A stretch of 64,000 bases of DNA, from positions 102,820 to 166,819 of the forward strand of contig JAIYCB010000006.1 in the NCBI GenBank assembly GCA_027488215.1. The letters run 5' to 3'. The DNA is from Comamonadaceae bacterium (lineage in GTDB: Bacteria; Pseudomonadota; Gammaproteobacteria; Burkholderiales; Burkholderiaceae_C). A model generated the notes under the pieces. It saw nothing but the letters and a program-made list of their open reading frames with translations, ran no database searches and was not told where the DNA came from. Position 1 is the stretch's first letter. Each line of letters starts with the position of its first letter. The position numbers and the translations under genes are program-made. This document shows, piece by piece, positions 37,389 to 46,644 of this stretch.

Positions 37389-38477
37389 TCATCCTCCTCT
37401 AGCAAGCGAAGTGACTGCATGATATAAACTGTCTGCGGCTTTATCCCAGCTTCTCTCTATATCGCTGCAAAATGCCTTGTTCTTTAAAGAAGTGTATTGT
37501 GCAGATCCATGTCGCGGTAAATTCGCTAACAAACGATTAATATCAGAACCAAAATTGCCCAGATCAACTATTGCGCCCCCACACATATCAGTCGTTGCTC
37601 CATAGCATTCAGCAATGACAGGAAGATGATACGAAATTGACAGCCGAACAGTCGCGGATGTTAGGTAATCTTTGCCTGAGTGTAAGATATAATCTGCAGC
37701 CCCAATCATTAATAGTAACTGGTCATTAGATACATATCCTTTAATAGAGCTTACGTTATGACTATTTACAGATTTATGGCCTCGTCCTCCCGTCAATAGA
37801 AATAGATCATCATGTAGTGAAATATTTTCGACAAAGGGGTCAATGTTTCTATTTTTTCTTAAAGTACCTATTGCGAGAATCGTGGTCATGTTAGTTTCGA
37901 TGCCAAGTTTTTTCCGACATGAGGCCTTATCATGGAGGGGACCATGGAATTCTCTATATGACCCAAGCTGGCTGACCCCATATTTATTGCATGAGCCATA
38001 TATAGTTTTTACACTTAAATATGCGCTGTTCTCAGCGAATAGGACAAAGTCTGAGTTTTTATATATATAGTATCTAAATTTTTGATCTAAAGATTTGTAC
38101 ACAGGAATGCGGCTAAATGTTTTTAGATCATGAAAATAGAATATTATCTTGAGGTTTCTGTTTTTGAGTTCATTGAAAATTGACGCCAAGCGTTTATATA
38201 GTTTTTCTACAATAATATCTATAATAGGGGTCGGCAAGAATGATATGGCGATAGCCAATCGCCGATCCAGTGCACTTTCGTACAGCAAGTCAAGCCAATT
38301 TACAAGTAAATGCCGCCCATCCTGACTATCTTTCGCCCGGGAAAGATCCAATAATTGCTCTGAATTAATGTACGTATATGAATTACCCCATTTTGAGCGA
38401 TACGTCTCGAGTAGCTTCGGTATATGAAAACCCGCAATTCCAGGCTTGGCATACAAATCAGGAAAAACATAAAGCAT
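37389..38477 (-). CDS. Glycosyltransferase, GT-B type
   Basis: A 362-residue protein with a GT-B-like C-terminal half: TTILAIGTLRKNRNIDPFVE followed by a glycine-rich LLTGGRGHKS and an end region that could bind nucleotide-sugar. The N-terminal half is divergent. It is AT-rich and distinct from its GC-rich neighbours. Donor unknown. Confidence 0.65.
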   Translation of the reverse strand: MLYVFPDLYAKPGIAGFHIPKLLETYRSKWGNSYTYINSEQLLDLSRAKDSQDGRHLLVNWLDLLYESALDRRLAIAISFLPTPIIDIIVEKLYKRLASIFNELKNRNLKIIFYFHDLKTFSRIPVYKSLDQKFRYYIYKNSDFVLFAENSAYLSVKTIYGSCNKYGVSQLGSYREFHGPLHDKASCRKKLGIETNMTTILAIGTLRKNRNIDPFVENISLHDDLFLLTGGRGHKSVNSHNVSSIKGYVSNDQLLLMIGAADYILHSGKDYLTSATVRLSISYHLPVIAECYGATTDMCGGAIVDLGNFGSDINRLLANLPRHGSAQYTSLKNKAFCSDIERSWDKAADSLYHAVTSLARGG

Positions 38478-38486
38478 AACTGGATT

Positions 38487-39413
38487 CTAGATTGTAGTTT
38501 TGAATAAATGGCTCTTAAGACTTTTGTAAAGTGGGTATGAAAACCTAACCAACGCCCTTAACACAATGTTGGAGTTTTCAGCCCAAGTGCAAAACGTTAA
38601 AGAGTGCCTCGAATTACTCGATATAGAGTTCAGAGATTTGTATGCATCAACGTTGGATCGCATTTTTGATACAATATTATTGCTCAACGGTCCGAAATGT
38701 TGCTCTCTAATATTCCCGGATCTAATTATTCCAAACGATGAAAGGGAGTATTTTATGGCGCACACCCTTTTTCTTATTATGTGACATATGATCAATTCTG
38801 GCATAAATCTCTCGCCAATTTTTAAGTTTTCGACATACGCGTTAAACTCTTGAGCCAATAAGTTCAATGATGCGCCATAGGGCATTGGTTGCGCAATTAT
38901 TACGCCGTCAAAGTGGCAGCCCAAGGCAGAAGCCCAGTTGTGTTGAGGCATGACGATTATATTATTTTCAAGCGCATTTCTGCAATCACGTAGTAGCAGA
39001 TTGATTTCCTCACAAATTACATCAAATCTAAAGCGTATGCAAACATCGTACTTTTTGTTTTCAGCCTCGGCATATTTTTCAAGCAAATTGAAACAACTCA
39101 GCATGCCATAAATCATATGGTGCGCACCTGATAAAGGATTTGCTCCTGAACTGCCCTTGAATACGCGGGCTACCTTTTCGGGTATTGCGGACTCAATGAG
39201 ATATGATTTCGGCTCTAATGCTGATATTAGCTCTTCATCGCTGAAGTATTTATTGTTAGGGTCTGGAACCCTCCATGTTCGTGTTGACATATCCTGCTCA
39301 GCCCAGGTATGTACAAAAACATCGCACGAAAGAGATTTTTTTAGCGCGACTAAGCGCTCAATAGTGGTGGAGACGGATCGTCTATGGCCACTAATTAATA
39401 GGGCGATTTTCAT
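38487..39413 (-). CDS. Probable capsule/O-antigen glycosyltransferase of uncharacterised family
   Basis: A 308-residue protein opening KIALLISGHRRSVS and containing DVFVHTWAEQ and VCIRFRFDV. This pattern is seen in uncharacterised proteins of polysaccharide loci that are thought to be glycosyltransferases. No named family can be assigned. ATG 39413 is used; a GTG 9 nt upstream directly follows the previous stop. Confidence 0.6.
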   Translation of the reverse strand: MKIALLISGHRRSVSTTIERLVALKKSLSCDVFVHTWAEQDMSTRTWRVPDPNNKYFSDEELISALEPKSYLIESAIPEKVARVFKGSSGANPLSGAHHMIYGMLSCFNLLEKYAEAENKKYDVCIRFRFDVICEEINLLLRDCRNALENNIIVMPQHNWASALGCHFDGVIIAQPMPYGASLNLLAQEFNAYVENLKIGERFMPELIICHIIRKRVCAIKYSLSSFGIIRSGNIREQHFGPLSNNIVSKMRSNVDAYKSLNSISSNSRHSLTFCTWAENSNIVLRALVRFSYPLYKSLKSHLFKTTI

Positions 39414-39422
39414 GGCATTCAC

Positions 39423-40196
39423 TTATTTCTTGTCGAATATATATATCCCAAGGGTGTATCTATCTTCAACGTTTGATTCCGAGTCATTTTCGATTGGCAT
39501 GAATCTATATGATATCGAATCAAATAGCCAACCCTTTAGGAATTCAAGATTTACTCCTTGGGCGATTGCAATGATAGTGCTTGGCCTCATACTTCTGTGA
39601 GCATTAAACTGAATTACATCGTTTCCGGCAGGGCAGGATAGATACAATTTACCCTTTACAGACAAAATTTGAGAAATACTCCCAATTCCCTTCTCCAATC
39701 CATTTGGATCAATCGGATCGCCGTAGCGACCTAGCCCGAAATGTTCAATTGCGTGAAGACAAGATATAGAGTCGCAATATGAACTTGGCAATTTCGCCGC
39801 ATTCATCAGGTCGGCTTGCTTAAAATCTATCCCAGGTATCGTTATATATAGAGGCCTTACATCAAATACTTCCACCTCTCGAAACGTTGCAAGATGAGCC
39901 ACAAATCCATCAATTCTTGATCCGATATCAATATGTTTTATTGGATTTTCTATGTATATGAGCTTTGCCACAAATAGATCTTGCCAAAAATACTCATTCT
40001 TCAGAGCGCCTGCCGGCTCCCACCAGTCATGAAGGCATGGCATCAGTTTGATATTTCCACTATGGTGACGCTTAAATCGGAGTAGATCCTTAAGATAGCG
40101 ATACAGCCCTATTGGTGAACGTGCCAATCGAATAGGATCAATGCCAAGTTGTTGATTCAAAATCCATTTGATCTTGCGAATGAAATTTTTATTCAT
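39423..40196 (-). CDS. DUF268 domain protein
   Basis: A 257-residue protein. The middle part KHIDIGSRIDGFVAHLATF and SCLHAIEHFGLGRYGDP matches the DUF268 family, which has a Rossmann-type methyltransferase-like pattern and is found in polysaccharide clusters. The activity is not established. ATG 40196 has an AAGGCG-type Shine-Dalgarno. Confidence 0.75.
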   Translation of the reverse strand: MNKNFIRKIKWILNQQLGIDPIRLARSPIGLYRYLKDLLRFKRHHSGNIKLMPCLHDWWEPAGALKNEYFWQDLFVAKLIYIENPIKHIDIGSRIDGFVAHLATFREVEVFDVRPLYITIPGIDFKQADLMNAAKLPSSYCDSISCLHAIEHFGLGRYGDPIDPNGLEKGIGSISQILSVKGKLYLSCPAGNDVIQFNAHRSMRPSTIIAIAQGVNLEFLKGWLFDSISYRFMPIENDSESNVEDRYTLGIYIFDKK

Positions 40197-40264
40197 AAGA
40201 CGCCTTGAATTGATTTGTGGCACTGTCGGAAATCAGCAAAATTTGGTTTCGCATAATCGTTTAA

Positions 40265-41524
40265 TTAGGCGCGAATTAATTTATTCGCCCAGCCCATGTT
40301 GCTAAAGTAGATCCATATTTGCGATATCAATACATATATTGGAATATATATAGTCATGCTGCCATGATCCGTGAATGCAAATAGCCCAAGCAATATAGCT
40401 ATCGCCACAATATTCGTTGTATAAAATGCCTTGCTAACACCTTTTATGGATATAATTGTAGAATATGGAATCTCCATTGAAATCAGAATTGATACAATAA
40501 AGTAAATCATTGATACATAAGCTATATACGGGCTTAAGTATTGATATTCATGATTAAAAAATTGACTTGACAGTAGCCCGGCAGAAAGTAGTATTGCAAC
40601 TGACAAGTATAATTTGGTGGTGTATTGTTTAATTTGAGCGAGGCTATTTGTAATGTGACTTGCATTTGTTATTTGAATATCCTCAAATAATTTTCGTGGT
40701 AGTACTCTCTGAAGTGGACCGCTTATGACGCTTATAAGAGCATCACTACCCCTCTTAATGGTTAATATTATTGTCGCATAGTCAATTTGTATTTGCGATG
40801 TGGAACTATTAAGGAAATACAACATCCCTAAATTATAAATGTTGTGGGCCGTTCGTACTTTGATGCCGTCAACAGACATTAATTTAAACTCATTAACTAT
40901 CTCCCTGTCGAACAGCGTTATGTTGCCGCGACAGAAAATTAAACCCAATACGGATGCCGCAACATAGCTGAACGACAAAGCCCAGGCAAAATAATAAATT
41001 GGGGCAGGTTCTATATATAGTATGATTAAAGTTGGAAACTGTACCACCATTGGCAGGGTCGACAGCGCAAATGATTGTCCGATATATTTATCAGCATTCA
41101 TCTTTTGTTGCATTATTAATAATGGACTCGATAACAGTATTGATAGTGCAAGAGCCTTCATCAGTTCATTCAATTCTATTTTCATATCTCCACTAAGGCC
41201 TGGAGACGTAAATTCAATTATGTAATCTATCAAAATAAGGGTTATACATAACAAAAGTCCAGACAACAAAAGCGCACCCAGCAAAGCGGAGGAAAACAAT
41301 TTGCTTGCAGAGCTTGTCGATTTCACATTAATTTTAACGTAGTGGTGAATGAATTGCTCAAATGGTGTTATCGAAAGGAGTTGTATTATTGTGCATAGAT
41401 TGATTGCAGCCAAATACACATAAAGATCATTGTTTTTTGAATAAATGATCGTTAATAATAAAAGATTTGCGGCACTCAAGATTACACTTGTAGCCGAATA
41501 TATATTGTATTTTTTTTGAATCAT
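40265..41524 (-). CDS. wzx: Wzx-type polysaccharide flippase
   Basis: A 419-residue polytopic protein with about twelve hydrophobic helices and little else conserved, typical for Wzx flippases of the MOP superfamily that move undecaprenyl-linked repeat units across the inner membrane. It is strongly AT-rich. The start overlaps the wzy-like gene by 4 nt. Assignment rests on size, topology and position. Confidence 0.75.
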   Translation of the reverse strand: MIQKKYNIYSATSVILSAANLLLLTIIYSKNNDLYVYLAAINLCTIIQLLSITPFEQFIHHYVKINVKSTSSASKLFSSALLGALLLSGLLLCITLILIDYIIEFTSPGLSGDMKIELNELMKALALSILLSSPLLIMQQKMNADKYIGQSFALSTLPMVVQFPTLIILYIEPAPIYYFAWALSFSYVAASVLGLIFCRGNITLFDREIVNEFKLMSVDGIKVRTAHNIYNLGMLYFLNSSTSQIQIDYATIILTIKRGSDALISVISGPLQRVLPRKLFEDIQITNASHITNSLAQIKQYTTKLYLSVAILLSAGLLSSQFFNHEYQYLSPYIAYVSMIYFIVSILISMEIPYSTIISIKGVSKAFYTTNIVAIAILLGLFAFTDHGSMTIYIPIYVLISQIWIYFSNMGWANKLIRA

Positions 41525-42819
41525 CCGGGCATAGACTGGCGTAATTTGTTTCTATTAACAAGAACTTTACTTTCTCGGTGGTCGAGCTTTCGTTTGGGTT
41601 CATTGTTACGCAACTTGAGCTTGACTGCTATGGCAATTAAAATGCTAATCATTAACGCGTATGGGAATTCTGTCGTGTATGGTCGTTGCAATGTTAGGAG
41701 CGCGACAAGAAATATTGGAAATCCTATATTTGGTGTCTTCAATGCTAAAACTACAGAGTAAAGAATAAATAAGTAGTAGGGCCAAGCTGCCAGAAGTCCA
41801 CCATAAATAATCGGGGACAAGGGGTTCTCGCCGTATACACTCACTTGGGAAAGCTCTGTGCTAAATTGATCTTCTTCGTCAAGTTGCCGAGCAGCTAGAT
41901 TCTTTTTGGGGCCGAATACGATCTTTTCTATTGAATCATCTAATATGGTTAACGCATTATTAAATGACAAAAATCTCCCCCAGCTATCAGGGGTGCTTAT
42001 GAAATTGCTAGCCCTTTCTGTCATCCAGCTCATTCCTCCTCCGTAAGCGAAAGCCATTAGTGCCGACGTGATTATTATTGCTCCGAATTTAATTGTGGCT
42101 CCTTTTGCTTTGCATGCGAGAAGGACGAGGTATCCCAATGTAAATAGCAAGTGCGCAAGACTTTGAGTGATGAGGCCACACCCGAGCATGATTAAGTTTG
42201 TTTTCGTGCTCATTCCTAGCATATGTCTCGCTGCCACGAGAAAGCATATTATAAAACTGAATTGCCCTGGTTCATGCCAAAAGCCTGTCGGTCTCATTAT
42301 TTTAAAATCGGCGGGATATAGGAACGAGAATGGATAAAATACGGTGACGTCAAGTTCAAATATTTTAAATAATCCAACCGCCCAAAATGCTATTGCCATA
42401 AAGCTGAACACAAGAGAAATGTTCACGACAATTCCTGAGATATCAACTATTTTATGCAGCTCAGTAATCTTTAGGCCAAATATATATTCCATGTATACTA
42501 CGGAAAGTATTCCGAACAACATCGGTGATATAGTATTGTTGTAATTGCTAGATATTCCGCAAGTTGTTATGTAGACCACATACAAAAACAGTCTTTGCTT
42601 GCTGACTGCCGATATTTCTGATTTCTGATGTAACAACCTGAAAGATAGAAAATAAATAGTGAATAGGACGATCAATGGCAACCCTAAGAGGTGACTAAAT
42701 GGGCTGTCTGAAAGTAAAAACATGGGCGTTGCGATTATCGCTGCCCATCTAATCTTATTGTTTCTTTTGCCCTCTATAGGCTGGTTAATATTTAATGATC
42801 TAATATTATTAATAGGCAT
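41521..42819 (-). CDS. wzy: Wzy-type polysaccharide polymerase
   Basis: A 432-residue protein with ten or more hydrophobic helices and a larger periplasmic loop between about residues 250 and 330, as in Wzy polymerases. It also has the low sequence conservation usual for them. Paired with wzx by a 4-nt overlap. An alternative reading as an O-antigen ligase cannot be excluded, but a ligase candidate exists at 10.4 kb. Confidence 0.7.
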   Translation of the reverse strand: MPINNIRSLNINQPIEGKRNNKIRWAAIIATPMFLLSDSPFSHLLGLPLIVLFTIYFLSFRLLHQKSEISAVSKQRLFLYVVYITTCGISSNYNNTISPMLFGILSVVYMEYIFGLKITELHKIVDISGIVVNISLVFSFMAIAFWAVGLFKIFELDVTVFYPFSFLYPADFKIMRPTGFWHEPGQFSFIICFLVAARHMLGMSTKTNLIMLGCGLITQSLAHLLFTLGYLVLLACKAKGATIKFGAIIITSALMAFAYGGGMSWMTERASNFISTPDSWGRFLSFNNALTILDDSIEKIVFGPKKNLAARQLDEEDQFSTELSQVSVYGENPLSPIIYGGLLAAWPYYLFILYSVVLALKTPNIGFPIFLVALLTLQRPYTTEFPYALMISILIAIAVKLKLRNNEPKRKLDHRESKVLVNRNKLRQSMPG

Positions 42820-42834
42820 TGAGATTATTAATAT

Positions 42835-43569
42835 TTAATTTGCGCCAAATAGTGGCTCTACTTTCGGATCGAAAGCCGTAACTTCTTGAGGTGTTCCTAG
42901 AATATGAACGTCGGATGGATTGAGTTTTGGGGCACACACTGAGTATCCTTTTTCTAAAAGCAACTGATACATGGGGGCGACATAGCGCTCGCCCCCCACC
43001 TCCTGCACGCCACATGCGTTATACGACTCTTCGTAGAGATGCTGGTAGAGGGCAGCGCTCTCAAAGCCATAGACACCTACAGTAGCCCAATTGGAAATGA
43101 CCTTCTTCTCAGCGAGTTCAACCACCTGGCCATGTTCGTCATACCGAACAAAGCTCATGGCAGGATTACTGGATTCGAATACATGGACACAACCTTGGTG
43201 GTTGAGCAAGTCCGATGGCTTGAGGCCGTGTTCTATATAAGTGTCAATGTTGTAAATCCAGGCCGGCTCGTTGGCAGCAGCCAATTGCAGGACATCGTAG
43301 GCAGTCTGTGCTTGGCCAAGACTCAGCGTCGCACGAGGCGCCACGCTCACGTTATGGATCCCCATCTCTGCTGCTCGCTCCCTAATCCACTGTTGGTCAT
43401 GCTCGGCTAGACAGGCAAAAATAAAGTGCTGGTCATTGAACTCGGTTAGTGATTGCATTGACCATTCAAACAGTGTCTTGCCGCGTGCCCGGATCATGTG
43501 TTTGTGTACTAGGTAGCCAGCATTACGGAATCGGCTTCCCGCTCCAGCCATGGTGACAATGACGGTCAT
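42835..43569 (-). CDS. Sugar-phosphate nucleotidyltransferase-like protein
   Basis: A 244-residue Rossmann-type nucleotidyltransferase. VIVTMAGAGSRFRNAGY is the nucleotide-binding loop, and VGVYGFESAALY plus WIYNIDTYIEHG are typical later motifs. It starts in a 4-nt overlap with the fused kinase gene and is the third member of a HAD-kinase-nucleotidyltransferase trio. It probably makes a CDP- or similar activated group for decorating the polymer; the substrate is unknown. Confidence 0.75.
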   Translation of the reverse strand: MTVIVTMAGAGSRFRNAGYLVHKHMIRARGKTLFEWSMQSLTEFNDQHFIFACLAEHDQQWIRERAAEMGIHNVSVAPRATLSLGQAQTAYDVLQLAAANEPAWIYNIDTYIEHGLKPSDLLNHQGCVHVFESSNPAMSFVRYDEHGQVVELAEKKVISNWATVGVYGFESAALYQHLYEESYNACGVQEVGGERYVAPMYQLLLEKGYSVCAPKLNPSDVHILGTPQEVTAFDPKVEPLFGAN

Positions 43570-45209
43570 GCCGCACTCCTTTCCGTGAGGTTATCAGCGT
43601 ATTGATGTAATCCGATGTGAAGCAGTGCGAGTTGGCGTTCTGGCTTGTCGCAATGCAGCGGTAGCATGCTCAAGAACAATAGGGCCTGTATAGCTTCGCA
43701 CTGGTGGCGGTCCTTATCGTCAGCGAATAATTCGGAGTCGAATATCTGCCTTACCTTATGATGGTAATCGTCATGTTGTATGCGGCAGCCCAACTGCCCC
43801 TCGACTGATACAGTGATTTCGAAGTGGTCAGAGACGATAAAGTCGTAGCCACCGGCATACGAGTGCATCAGCTTGGCCTTGTCATAGCGGGGGTCGCCGT
43901 AAATGCCAGGAACACCGAACTCGCCGCGGGGGTCAATGAGTTTGATGTGGCGGCCACGCGGGTCGTACATGATGTTGCTGAAACATAAGTCTCCGTGGAT
44001 AGGAGCTAGCTCTTCCAGCGCCACCAGCTTGGTCCTGATCGCATAGTCCTGCAGTGTTGCCAGTACATCTTCCAGGCCGAAGCGTTTTCCTGATACGGCA
44101 ACCCACATCTTGCGTACCTCGGGCCGCTGTTCGCAGAACTTGTGAATGCGTTTGCGCGTCTTGCCAACATATACCTCTGTGGCGATTTGCCGCGCTACTG
44201 GCGACGCGAACGTGTATTTACTGAGTTTGGATTGGATCCAATGAATCTTACGCGCCACATCATTCCACGCCCCCACCTCTAGCCGGCTATTGACAAACAG
44301 ATCTCCGAGTGTCGGGATAGACAGTAACTCCATGGTGATGTGGGGCGTGGGACCATCGCTGCTGTCATAGATACGGGGCAAAAAGGAATTTAAATCGTCG
44401 GGAACCTGCTTAAACCAACGGACCTGATGACGGAAGGCTTCCGTGTTCTGGGATCGCTTCGTTACCAACCCGCTCTCTGCGTCATAGGTTAGTGAATTGA
44501 AATGACGTAGGTTGTGGTGGCTAAGCCTAGACTCATAGTAGGAGTCAATATGGCCACAGTCGTACCAATACTGGGGATTTTTGAGTTCGATATGTCGCTG
44601 GTGTGAATAGGCTTCGATGGCTGAAAAAAATGGATCCACCCCCGCGAACGGCGAGGCGACCGAGGCGGACAGATGCTCCCCAAACACTGGACCGTCCGTG
44701 AGCATAAACACGCCAACACACACCATCTGCCCGACGCCAGAACTGCGGTGGTCACGATCCGTCACCACGCGTACTGAGCCGTCGGCGTCCTTGCGGATGC
44801 TTGTCCAACGGTATAGATCTGTACGGGGGTGTACATACAAGACATCATCCGCATGACTGAAGTCATGAGGAGAAATCAAGGTGTCAGCCATATGCACCAC
44901 GACAGATTGTCCTCGCGTCACCCCTAGCATAGCCGCCAGTACTGTTTCGCCGATACTCTGACTTTCACTTAGGCGCAACGTATGTACGTCGAAGCCATCT
45001 AAGTGGCTGAGCTGCAGCGGAGGTGCCTGCTCAGAAAGAACAACGATGATCTCTGCCTCGTTACGGATTTTTTCGTAGAGACGAACGATGTGAGCATACA
45101 GAGGTAGCCCGCCCAGTTGGACAAACGCAGGATATTGGCTGCCAGTTTCCGCCTGCATGTCCACGCTGAGCGGTGACCAACTTGGGACAATAATACGGTA
45201 TCTTTTCAT
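43566..45209 (-). CDS. Two-domain protein: nucleotidyltransferase-like domain fused to APH-type kinase
   Basis: 547 residues. Residues 1-230 look like a degenerate nucleotidyltransferase: PAFVQLGGLPLYAHIVRLYE resembles the substrate region, but the GxGTRL loop is replaced. Residues about 260-540 are an aminoglycoside-phosphotransferase/choline-kinase fold with HGDLCFSN (HGDxxxxN) and LIDPRGEFG as the metal site. It overlaps the HAD gene by 4 nt. Fused LicC/LicA-like proteins are the closest idea, but choline is not shown. Confidence 0.7.
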   Translation of the reverse strand: MKRYRIIVPSWSPLSVDMQAETGSQYPAFVQLGGLPLYAHIVRLYEKIRNEAEIIVVLSEQAPPLQLSHLDGFDVHTLRLSESQSIGETVLAAMLGVTRGQSVVVHMADTLISPHDFSHADDVLYVHPRTDLYRWTSIRKDADGSVRVVTDRDHRSSGVGQMVCVGVFMLTDGPVFGEHLSASVASPFAGVDPFFSAIEAYSHQRHIELKNPQYWYDCGHIDSYYESRLSHHNLRHFNSLTYDAESGLVTKRSQNTEAFRHQVRWFKQVPDDLNSFLPRIYDSSDGPTPHITMELLSIPTLGDLFVNSRLEVGAWNDVARKIHWIQSKLSKYTFASPVARQIATEVYVGKTRKRIHKFCEQRPEVRKMWVAVSGKRFGLEDVLATLQDYAIRTKLVALEELAPIHGDLCFSNIMYDPRGRHIKLIDPRGEFGVPGIYGDPRYDKAKLMHSYAGGYDFIVSDHFEITVSVEGQLGCRIQHDDYHHKVRQIFDSELFADDKDRHQCEAIQALLFLSMLPLHCDKPERQLALLHIGLHQYADNLTERSAA

Positions 45210-45604
45210 GAGCGCAACCGATCCCGCTCGAGCATCGTGCGCAGCTGCTCCAAAGTGTTTTCCACGAACTCTCTAGGCCGTACCGCGCGGTCGTCGATGT
45301 ACAAACCGTCGTGCCCACACCATGGCTTGCCGAAATGTAGCTCGTCGTATGGGATTTCGTGTTCGGCTAGCCAACTGATGAGGATGGGTGCCGTATGCTT
45401 CATGATAGCGCCAATATTCCCTTCATGAGTACGCATGTTCCGGCTTGTAAAGAGAATGATCCAGTAGCCTTCAGACTTGAGAGACACGAGTCTGGACTTC
45501 ATTGATTCGCAAACCAATGCAGACGCATAGCTTGATCCATCTTCTCTCCCAAGAGTCAACGTTCCATCTACATCGACCACTATGACTTTATTTTCTTTAA
45601 CCAT
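45206..45604 (-). CDS. HAD-family capsule biosynthesis phosphatase (EcbF/BcbF-like)
   Basis: A 132-residue HAD phosphatase with only the core domain: VIVVDVDGTLTLG holds the nucleophile Asp, ILFTSRNMRTHEGN motif II, and GLYIDDRAVRP the acidic motif. This matches the small EcbF/BcbF phosphatases of capsule loci. The substrate is probably a phosphorylated sugar or polyol. First gene of the trio. Confidence 0.78.
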   Translation of the reverse strand: MVKENKVIVVDVDGTLTLGREDGSSYASALVCESMKSRLVSLKSEGYWIILFTSRNMRTHEGNIGAIMKHTAPILISWLAEHEIPYDELHFGKPWCGHDGLYIDDRAVRPREFVENTLEQLRTMLERDRLRS

Positions 45605-45627
45605 ATGGGCATCCTCAGTACCAGAGA

Positions 45628-46644
45628 CTATTTTCTGATTTGACTAACATAATCTGAATACCACGTCGCCCATTTGGCGACGCCTTCAGCCAACGGCGTT
45701 TTCGGCGCGAAGCCTACATCGCGTTTGAGGTCTTCGACATCGGCGTAGGTGGCGACCACATCGCCGAGCTGCATCGGCAGAAAGTTTTTTTTCGCCACTT
45801 GGCCCAGCGCGTCTTCGATGGTTTTGATAAAGGTCATCAACTCGACCGGCTGGTGATTGCCGATGTTGTAGACCTTATACGGTGCGTAGCTGCTGCCCGG
45901 ATCGGGCGAGTCGGTGGAAAAACTCTGGTTGCCGGTCGGGATGCGATCGAGCACGTGCACGGTGCCTTCGGCGATGTCTTCGACAAAGGTGAAGTCGCGC
46001 TGCATCTTGCCGTGGTTGAAAACATCGATCGGGCGGCCTTCCAGGATGGCGCTGGTGAACAGCCACGGCGACATATCCGGGCGGCCCCAGGGGCCATAGA
46101 CGGTGAAGTAGCGCAGGCCAGTGGTTGGCAGGCCATACAGGTGCGAATAGGTGTGTGCCATCAGCTCGTTGGCTTTTTTGCTTGCGGCGTAGAGCGACAC
46201 CGGGTGATCGACATTGTCGTGCACCGAAAACGGCATGTGCGTGTTGGCGCCATAAACGCTCGATGAACTGGCGTAGACAAAGTGTTCAACACCGTTGTGG
46301 CGGCAGCCTTCGAGCAGGTTGCCAAAGCCGACCAGATTGGTCTGAATGTAGGAATGCGGGTTGGTGAGCGAATAGCGCACGCCGGGCTGCCCGGCCAGGT
46401 TGATGACGCGCTGAGGCTTTTCGGCGGCGAAAAGGTCGTCCACTGTCATGCGGTCGGCGATGTCGCCCTGCACGAACCTGAAGTGGGGATATGCCTTCAG
46501 CCGTTCCAGACGTGCGAGCTTCAGGCGCGGATCGTAATAGTCGTTGAGGTTGTCGATGCCGATGACGATGTCGCCACGCGCTAGAAGGATTTGCGCGACG
46601 TGCATTCCGATAAAACCTGCGCAACCAGTTAATAATATTTTCAA
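45628..46644 (-). CDS. UDP-glucuronate 4-epimerase-like NAD-dependent epimerase
   Basis: Extended SDR of 338 residues. ILLTGCAGFIGMHVA is the NAD-binding loop, and LYAASKKANE carries the catalytic Tyr-x3-Lys. It matches the LpsL/Cap1J UDP-GlcA to UDP-GalA epimerases, which fits the adjacent UDP-glucose dehydrogenase. One base separates the two genes. Exact sugar specificity is inferred. Confidence 0.85.
   Translation of the reverse strand: MKILLTGCAGFIGMHVAQILLARGDIVIGIDNLNDYYDPRLKLARLERLKAYPHFRFVQGDIADRMTVDDLFAAEKPQRVINLAGQPGVRYSLTNPHSYIQTNLVGFGNLLEGCRHNGVEHFVYASSSSVYGANTHMPFSVHDNVDHPVSLYAASKKANELMAHTYSHLYGLPTTGLRYFTVYGPWGRPDMSPWLFTSAILEGRPIDVFNHGKMQRDFTFVEDIAEGTVHVLDRIPTGNQSFSTDSPDPGSSYAPYKVYNIGNHQPVELMTFIKTIEDALGQVAKKNFLPMQLGDVVATYADVEDLKRDVGFAPKTPLAEGVAKWATWYSDYVSQIRK

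Noticed and set aside
37232..37420. Short minus-strand frame in the gap of the polysaccharide cluster
   Set aside because: 62 codons, overlaps the next gene, no Shine-Dalgarno or family pattern.
42835..45604. Phosphocholine (lic) or O-methyl phosphoramidate pathway
   Set aside because: No LicD-type transferase and no glutamine kinase-type gene; domain fusion and degenerate loop differ from both.
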